Program-made: the position numbers and the translations under genes
Notes under the pieces: model-generated
What the model saw: only the letters and a program-made list of their open reading frames with translations
Databases searched by the model: none
What the model was told of the DNA's origin: nothing
Assembly: GCF_018131015.1 (NCBI RefSeq)
Contig: NZ_JAFCJJ010000010.1
Location: 1-64,000 of the forward strand
Source of the DNA: Bradyrhizobium diazoefficiens
Lineage (GTDB): Bacteria > Pseudomonadota > Alphaproteobacteria > Rhizobiales > Xanthobacteraceae
Length of the DNA stretch: 64,000 nt
Direction: 5' to 3'
In this document: positions 60,116 through 64,000 of the stretch, in pieces
How positions within the stretch are numbered: position 1 is the first letter of the stretch
Layout of the letters: each line of letters opens with the position of its first letter

Positions 60116-60577
60116 ATGAAACCCCGCATGAACTTCTACCAGGCCGCTCCAGAGACCATGAAGGCGCTGATGGCGCTGGAGGAGCAGATCCAGTCGACGG
60201 GTCTGGAAAAATCGCTGATCGAGCTCGTCAAGATCCGCGCATCGCAGATCAACGGCTGCGCCTTCTGCATCAACATGCACACCGAGGATACCCGCAAGCG
60301 CGGCGAGACCGAGCAGCGCGTCTATCTCCTGAACGCCTGGCGTGAATCACCACTCTACACGGAGCGCGAGCGCGCCGCGCTGGCCTGGACCGAGGCGGTG
60401 ACGCTGATCGCGGACACGCATGCGCCCGACGACGTCTACGGAGCGGTCCGCGCACAGTTCTCGGACGCGGAGACAGTGAACCTGACCGCGCTGATCGGCG
60501 CGATCAACGCCTGGAACAGGCTCGCCATCGCCTTCCGCGCGGTTCACCCGGTGAAAGTGAAGGCATCTGTGGCCTAG
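60116..60577 (+). CDS. Carboxymuconolactone decarboxylase/AhpD-like protein
   Basis: A 153-residue protein of the AhpD-like CMD fold. The redox/proton-relay site is GCAFCINMHTEDTRKRG, with C-x2-C and a His three residues after the second Cys, as in alkylhydroperoxidase D-type proteins. AAGGAGA lies 7 nt upstream of ATG 60116. It follows the EmrB-like gene by 29 nt, so it is the third member of the LysR-linked operon and may deal with peroxides or reactive products expelled with the drug. The exact reaction is unknown. Confidence 0.92.
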   Translation: MKPRMNFYQAAPETMKALMALEEQIQSTGLEKSLIELVKIRASQINGCAFCINMHTEDTRKRGETEQRVYLLNAWRESPLYTERERAALAWTEAVTLIADTHAPDDVYGAVRAQFSDAETVNLTALIGAINAWNRLAIAFRAVHPVKVKASVA

Positions 60578-60606
60578 GCTAGGCCGCGCGCCTCGGCGCA
60601 GGTCTC

Positions 60607-60701
60607 GTAGGGTGGGCAAAGCGCAAGCGTGCCCACCATTCTTTCGGTAAGATGGGAAAGAAGAGGTGGGCACGGCGCAAGTGCGCCTTTGCCCACCCTA
60701 C
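60607..60701. repeat. Long palindromic intergenic repeat
   Basis: The left arm GTAGGGTGGGCAAAGCGC (60607 onward to 60637) pairs with the right arm ending GCCTTTGCCCACCCTAC (60665-60701), with small internal mismatches. It fills the space between convergent genes; no coding sequence lies in it. Confidence 0.8.
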
Positions 60702-60719
60702 GGCAGTGGAGAGCTTGGC

Positions 60720-61580
60720 CTAGACCGCCGTCGCCTTGGCGAACTCCACGTAGATCTCGCGCAGGCGCGTCGCCATCGGACCCGGCTTGCCGTCGCCGAT
60801 CTTCTTGCCGTCGATCGCGACCACGGGCTGGACGAACAGCGAGGCCGACGTTGCAAACGCTTCCTTGGCGGCGAGCGCCTCGTCCACCGTGAAGGACCTC
60901 TCCTCGACGCGGAGCTGACGCTCCTCGGCGAGCGCCACCACGGCCTTGCGGGTGCAGCCCGGCAAAATCGCGTTGGAATTCTTCCGCGTCACGATGACGT
61001 CGTCCTTGGTCAGGATGAACGCCGAGGACGAGCCGCCCTCGGTGACATAGCCGTCTTCCAGCATCCAGGCTTCGCCCGCGCCGGCTTCGGCCGCGGCCTG
61101 CTTCGCCAGCACCTGCGCGAGCAGCGCCACGCTCTTGATGTCGCGCCGCTCCCAGCGGATGTCGGGCACGGTGACCACATTGATGCCGGTCTTGGCCGAG
61201 GCGGCATTGATGATGTCCTTCTCGGAGGTGAACATCACCAGGCTCGGCTTGACGTCCCCCTTGGGAAACGCGAAGTCGCGGCCCTGGTCGGCGCCGCGCG
61301 TGACCTGGAGGTAGACGAGGCCGTTCTTGACCTTGTTGCGCGCGATCAGCTCCTTCTGCAACTCGGTGATGCGCTCGACCGTCTCCGGCAGCCTCAAGCT
61401 GATCTCGCCGACCGAGCGCTCCAGCCGCGCCAGATGCGAGGCGTTGTCGACCAGCTTGCCATCGAGCACGGCCGAGACTTCGTAGATGCCGTCGGCGAAC
61501 AGGAAGCCGCGGTCCAGCACCGAGACCTTGGCGTCCGAGAGCGGAACGAATGAGCCGTTGACGTAGGCGATCGAGTCCAA
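60720..61580 (-). CDS. dat: D-amino acid aminotransferase (fold type IV)
   Basis: A 286-residue PLP enzyme of the branched-chain/D-amino acid transaminase family. The start is TTG 61580: AGGAGA lies 7 nt before it, and it gives the normal N terminus MDSIAYVNGSFVPLSDAKVS. The cofactor Lys is Lys149 in RWERRDIKSVALL, and the dicarboxylate/carboxylate-site region EGGSSSAFIL and PLP-phosphate GCTR near residue 210 are present. The R-D-I-K-S-x-x-L-L sequence fits D-alanine transaminases better than branched-chain enzymes. It converts D-amino acids and 2-oxoglutarate to 2-oxoacids and D-glutamate in the cytosol. Confidence 0.87.
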   Translation of the reverse strand: MDSIAYVNGSFVPLSDAKVSVLDRGFLFADGIYEVSAVLDGKLVDNASHLARLERSVGEISLRLPETVERITELQKELIARNKVKNGLVYLQVTRGADQGRDFAFPKGDVKPSLVMFTSEKDIINAASAKTGINVVTVPDIRWERRDIKSVALLAQVLAKQAAAEAGAGEAWMLEDGYVTEGGSSSAFILTKDDVIVTRKNSNAILPGCTRKAVVALAEERQLRVEERSFTVDEALAAKEAFATSASLFVQPVVAIDGKKIGDGKPGPMATRLREIYVEFAKATAV

Positions 61581-61654
61581 GGTGGGTCTCCTGACGGGAA
61601 GGTGATTTTCTCACCCGTATAGGAGATTTGGCGAGCCCGATAAACCCTCGATCG

Positions 61655-61734
61655 GTCATTCCGGGGCATTCGCGGAGCGAATGAACCCGGAATCTTGAGA
61701 TTCCGGGTTCGCGCTACGCGCGCCCCGGAATGAC
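61655..61734. repeat. Nested palindromic intergenic repeat
   Basis: The outer arms GTCATTCCGGGGC (61655-61667) and GCCCCGGAATGAC (61722-61734) are perfect complements. Inside are GAACCCGGAATC (61683-61694) and GATTCCGGGTTC (61699-61710), also perfect. This can fold into a cruciform; it lies between the amino acid ABC operon's 3' end and the aminotransferase start. Confidence 0.82.
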
Positions 61735-61742
61735 AATCGCGA

Positions 61743-62474
61743 TTAATGCGACAAGATCTTCGACAAAAACTTCTGCGCGCGGTCGCTGCGCGGCTTGCCG
61801 AAGAAATCGTCCTTCGGCGCGTCCTCGACGATCTCGCCGCGGTCCATGAAGATCACGCGGTTGGCGACCTTGCGGGCAAAGCCCATCTCGTGGGTGACAA
61901 CCATCATGGTCATGCCTTCACGGGCAAGATCGACCATGACGTCGAGCACCTCGCTGATCATCTCGGGATCGAGCGCCGAGGTCGGCTCGTCGAATAGCAT
62001 GGCGATGGGGTCCATGGCGAGCGCGCGGGCAATCGCGACGCGCTGCTGCTGGCCGCCGGAGAGCTGCGCCGGGAACTTCTGCGCATGCTCCTTCAACCCG
62101 ACGCGTTCGAGCAGGGCCATGCCCTTGGTCACCGCCTTGTCGTGGGCCCGGCCCAGCACCTTTTCCTGGGCGAGGCAGAGATTGTCGATGATCTTGAGAT
62201 GCGGGAACAGCTCGAAATGCTGGAACACCATGCCGACGCGCGAGCGCAGCTTCGACAGGTTGGTCTTGGTGTCGTTGACCTTGATGCCATCGATGCTGAT
62301 GTCGCCCTTCTGAAAGGGCTCCAGCGCGTTGACGCATTTGATCAAGGTCGACTTGCCCGAACCGGAGGGGCCGCAAACCACCACCACCTCGCCCTTGGCG
62401 ACGCTGGTGGTGCAGTCGGTCAGCACCTGGAAGGTCGGGCTATACCATTTGTCGACGTGGCTGATTTCGATCAT
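61743..62474 (-). CDS. gltL: Polar amino acid ABC transporter ATPase
   Basis: A 243-residue ATPase of the PAAT family. Walker A is GPSGSGKST (about residues 35-43), the Q-loop is [13 protein letters not shown], the signature is [15 protein letters not shown], and Walker B is [13 protein letters not shown]; the switch His is in VVTHEMGF. It powers uptake of glutamate/aspartate or similar polar amino acids. It is last in the operon gltJ-gltK-gltL, starting 7 nt after the gltK stop. The symbol follows operon layout; substrate specificity cannot be read from the ATPase. Confidence 0.93.
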   Translation of the reverse strand: MIEISHVDKWYSPTFQVLTDCTTSVAKGEVVVVCGPSGSGKSTLIKCVNALEPFQKGDISIDGIKVNDTKTNLSKLRSRVGMVFQHFELFPHLKIIDNLCLAQEKVLGRAHDKAVTKGMALLERVGLKEHAQKFPAQLSGGQQQRVAIARALAMDPIAMLFDEPTSALDPEMISEVLDVMVDLAREGMTMMVVTHEMGFARKVANRVIFMDRGEIVEDAPKDDFFGKPRSDRAQKFLSKILSH

Positions 62475-62481
62475 GACGGCC

Positions 62482-63174
62482 CTAGCGAATGATGGCGATG
62501 CGCGACTGCAGGCGGCGAACGCCGAACGACGCGATACAGGAGATGGTGAAGTAGACGATTGCGGCGAACAGGTACATCTCGACCAGGCGTCCGTCGCGCT
62601 GCGCGACCTTGCTCGCGGCGCCGAGGAAATCCGTGATCGACAGCACGTAGACCAGCGAAGTGTCCTGGAACAGCACGATGGTCTGCGTGATCAGGACCGG
62701 CAGCATGTTGCGGAAGGCCTGCGGCAGCACGACGTAGCGCATGGTCTGGGCGTAGGTCAGGCCGAGCGCGCTGGCCGCGGCCGGCTGCCCGCGCGAGATC
62801 GACTGGATGCCCGCACGCATGATCTCGGAGAAGTACGCCGCCTCGAACATGATGAAGGTGATCAGCGAGGATGCGAACGCACCGACGCTGATCGGGCGCG
62901 AGGCGCCGGTCAGCCACTGCCCGATATAGGGCACCAGGAAGTAGAACCAGAAGATCACCAGCACCAGAGGCAGCGAGCGCATGAAGTCGACATAGAGGCC
63001 GGCGATGCGGCCGAGCAGCTTGAGGCCGGACAGGCGCATCAGGGCCAGCGCGGTGCCGAAGACGAGGCCGCCGAGCGCCGCCAGCGCCGTCAGCGTCAAG
63101 GTGAAGGTCATGCCCTCGTAGAACAGATAGGGCAGCGCGCGGCGGATGACGTCGAAATCGAAATTGCCGAGCAT
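62482..63174 (-). CDS. gltK: Polar amino acid ABC transporter permease (second)
   Basis: A 230-residue permease with about five membrane spans and the EAA loop in [33 protein letters not shown] (residues 130-160), plus the N-terminal [25 protein letters not shown]. It forms the channel with the product of gltJ, which ends 3 nt upstream of its start. Its position as the second permease before the ATPase matches glutamate/aspartate systems. The substrate is inferred from operon layout only. Confidence 0.93.
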   Translation of the reverse strand: MLGNFDFDVIRRALPYLFYEGMTFTLTLTALAALGGLVFGTALALMRLSGLKLLGRIAGLYVDFMRSLPLVLVIFWFYFLVPYIGQWLTGASRPISVGAFASSLITFIMFEAAYFSEIMRAGIQSISRGQPAAASALGLTYAQTMRYVVLPQAFRNMLPVLITQTIVLFQDTSLVYVLSITDFLGAASKVAQRDGRLVEMYLFAAIVYFTISCIASFGVRRLQSRIAIIR

Positions 63175-63177
63175 CGC

Positions 63178-63909
63178 CTATTTCCCCGTGATGTAGCCGG
63201 GGATCGCGACCCAGCGCTCGAGGAAGCGCATGGCGGTCACGACGACGGCGTTGACGAGGAGGTAGAGGATGGTCGCGGCGGTGAAGGCCTCGAACACCTG
63301 GAACGAGAATTCCTGCATCGATCGGGCCTGGCCGGTCAGCTCCAGAAGGCCGATGGTGATCGCGACCGCGGTGTTCTTGATGGTGTTGAGGAACTCCGAC
63401 GTCAGCGGCGGCAGGATGATGCGAAACGCCATCGGCAGCAGCACGTAGCGATAGCCCTGCACGGTGGTCAGGCCCAGCGCGGTCGCGGCCATGCGCTGCC
63501 CGCGCGGCAGCGAGCCGATGCCTGCCTGCAACTGCACGGCAACCCGCGCCGACATGAACAGGCCGACGCCGATCGCGGCGGTCCAGAACGGCGCATTGGG
63601 CAACTGCTTCAGCCACAGGCCGGCGGCCTTCGGCAGCAGTTCCGGCAGCACGAAGAACCACAGGAACAGCTGCACCAGCAGCGGCATGTTCCGGAAGAAC
63701 TCGACATAAGCGAAGCCGAACCAGTTGGCGCCTTTCGACGGCAGCGTGCGCATCACGCCGACGATCGAGCCGGTGATCAGCGCGATGACCCAGGCCAGCG
63801 CCGCGGTCTTCAGGGTCAGCGCCAGTCCTGACAGCAGCATGTCGAGATAGGTGCCGGTCCCCATCGGGTTCGGCTGGAAGAAGATTCCCCAGTTCCAGTT
63901 GTAGTTCAC
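63178..63909 (-). CDS. gltJ: Polar amino acid ABC transporter permease (first)
   Basis: A 243-residue permease with a short N-terminal NYNWNWGIFFQPNPMG segment, about five spans (LLSGLALTLKTAALAWVIALITGSIVGVMRTL begins them), and the EAA loop in GQRMAATALGLTTVQGYRYVLLPMAFRIILPPLTSEF in pieces. The sequence NWNWGIFF is typical of GltJ-type permeases. It is upstream of gltK by 3 nt. The binding-protein gene should be beyond position 64000; a long hairpin at 63961-63997 separates it from gltJ and would lower permease expression relative to the binding protein. Confidence 0.93.
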   Translation of the reverse strand: MNYNWNWGIFFQPNPMGTGTYLDMLLSGLALTLKTAALAWVIALITGSIVGVMRTLPSKGANWFGFAYVEFFRNMPLLVQLFLWFFVLPELLPKAAGLWLKQLPNAPFWTAAIGVGLFMSARVAVQLQAGIGSLPRGQRMAATALGLTTVQGYRYVLLPMAFRIILPPLTSEFLNTIKNTAVAITIGLLELTGQARSMQEFSFQVFEAFTAATILYLLVNAVVVTAMRFLERWVAIPGYITGK

Positions 63910-63960
63910 GTGTCCCCCGCGCGAGCGCGCCCTTCAGAGAAGCCCCGGTCGCCTATGCAA

Positions 63961-63997
63961 ATGTCCGGCCACTCTGGTGTCAAGAGTGGCCGGACAT
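63961..63997 (-). terminator. Intercistronic hairpin upstream of gltJ
   Basis: ATGTCCGGCCACTC (63961-63974) and GAGTGGCCGGACAT (63984-63997) are perfect 14-bp arms with a 9-nt loop. On the minus strand TTTGCAT follows. It lies 51 nt before gltJ and is probably a partial terminator or mRNA-stabilising hairpin after the binding-protein gene. Confidence 0.75.
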
Positions 63998-64000
63998 CAT

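Noticed and set aside
62329..63831. Open plus-strand frame of 500 codons opposite gltJ and gltK
   Set aside because: It is antisense to two convincing permeases and has no start signal.

Overview
The window reads as chromosomal DNA of a high-GC alphaproteobacterium of the Hyphomicrobiales, most like Bradyrhizobium or a close relative. This is inferred from gene content and style: a CIRCE-controlled groESL pair, a 41-residue alphaproteobacterial L36, a BacA/SbmA-type permease fused to an ATPase, a TorF-type porin, a Bug-type solute-binding protein, an H1-like lysine-rich protein, a fused indolepyruvate:ferredoxin oxidoreductase under an Lrp-type regulator, and dispersed palindromic repeats between genes. 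No database comparison was possible. I see no rRNA, tRNA, CRISPR array, prophage or intact transposase; nearly all of the window is coding.

Layout. 0-10 kb: lipoprotein, groES-groEL with promoter, CIRCE and terminator, an unknown secreted protein, a META-domain protein, an LldP-type lactate/glycolate permease, a BacA-like ABC exporter/importer and a porin. 10-16 kb: H1-like protein and the glycolate oxidase genes glcF, glcE and glcD, split by an oppositely oriented ABM-domain gene, then a class I cytochrome c. 16-30 kb: single housekeeping and accessory genes (alpha/beta hydrolase, TPR protein, rpmJ, two MaoC-type hydratases divergent from an amidohydrolase across a striking dyad, a broken EF-G-like pseudogene bracketed by a 44-bp direct repeat, MerR with a quinone-oxidoreductase-like enzyme, a haloacid dehalogenase, YbaK, an adenylate cyclase, a Bug protein, and LysR divergent from SDR-pirin-WrbA).

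30-42 kb is a surface-polysaccharide locus with mixed orientation: GNAT/CelD-like protein, O-antigen-ligase-like membrane protein, three glycosyltransferases, a methyltransferase, a Wzz/BY-kinase fusion with a degenerate P-loop, a WecG/TagA glycosyltransferase and GalE. It is followed by a DUF1080 protein and a 1371-residue cytosolic protein with five tandem GAF domains plus GGDEF and EAL, which suggests c-di-GMP signalling beside polysaccharide synthesis.

47-64 kb is catabolic and transport: an operon of Ldh-type dehydrogenase, NtaA/DszA-type flavin monooxygenase and fumarylacetoacetase-type hydrolase; Lrp divergent from the 1157-residue indolepyruvate:ferredoxin oxidoreductase across three spaced dyads; a sodium:solute symporter with its small DUF3311 partner; LysR divergent from an EmrAB-like efflux pair and an AhpD-like protein; a D-amino acid aminotransferase; and the gltJKL part of a polar amino acid ABC transporter whose binding-protein gene should lie just beyond the right edge.

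No single gene cluster here is convincingly a new system. The items most worth a second look are the 5xGAF-GGDEF-EAL protein with its near-exact 182-residue period, the 37-bp nested dyad at 19742-19778, the EF-G remnant with its bracketing 44-bp repeat, and the degenerate BY-kinase in the polysaccharide locus.
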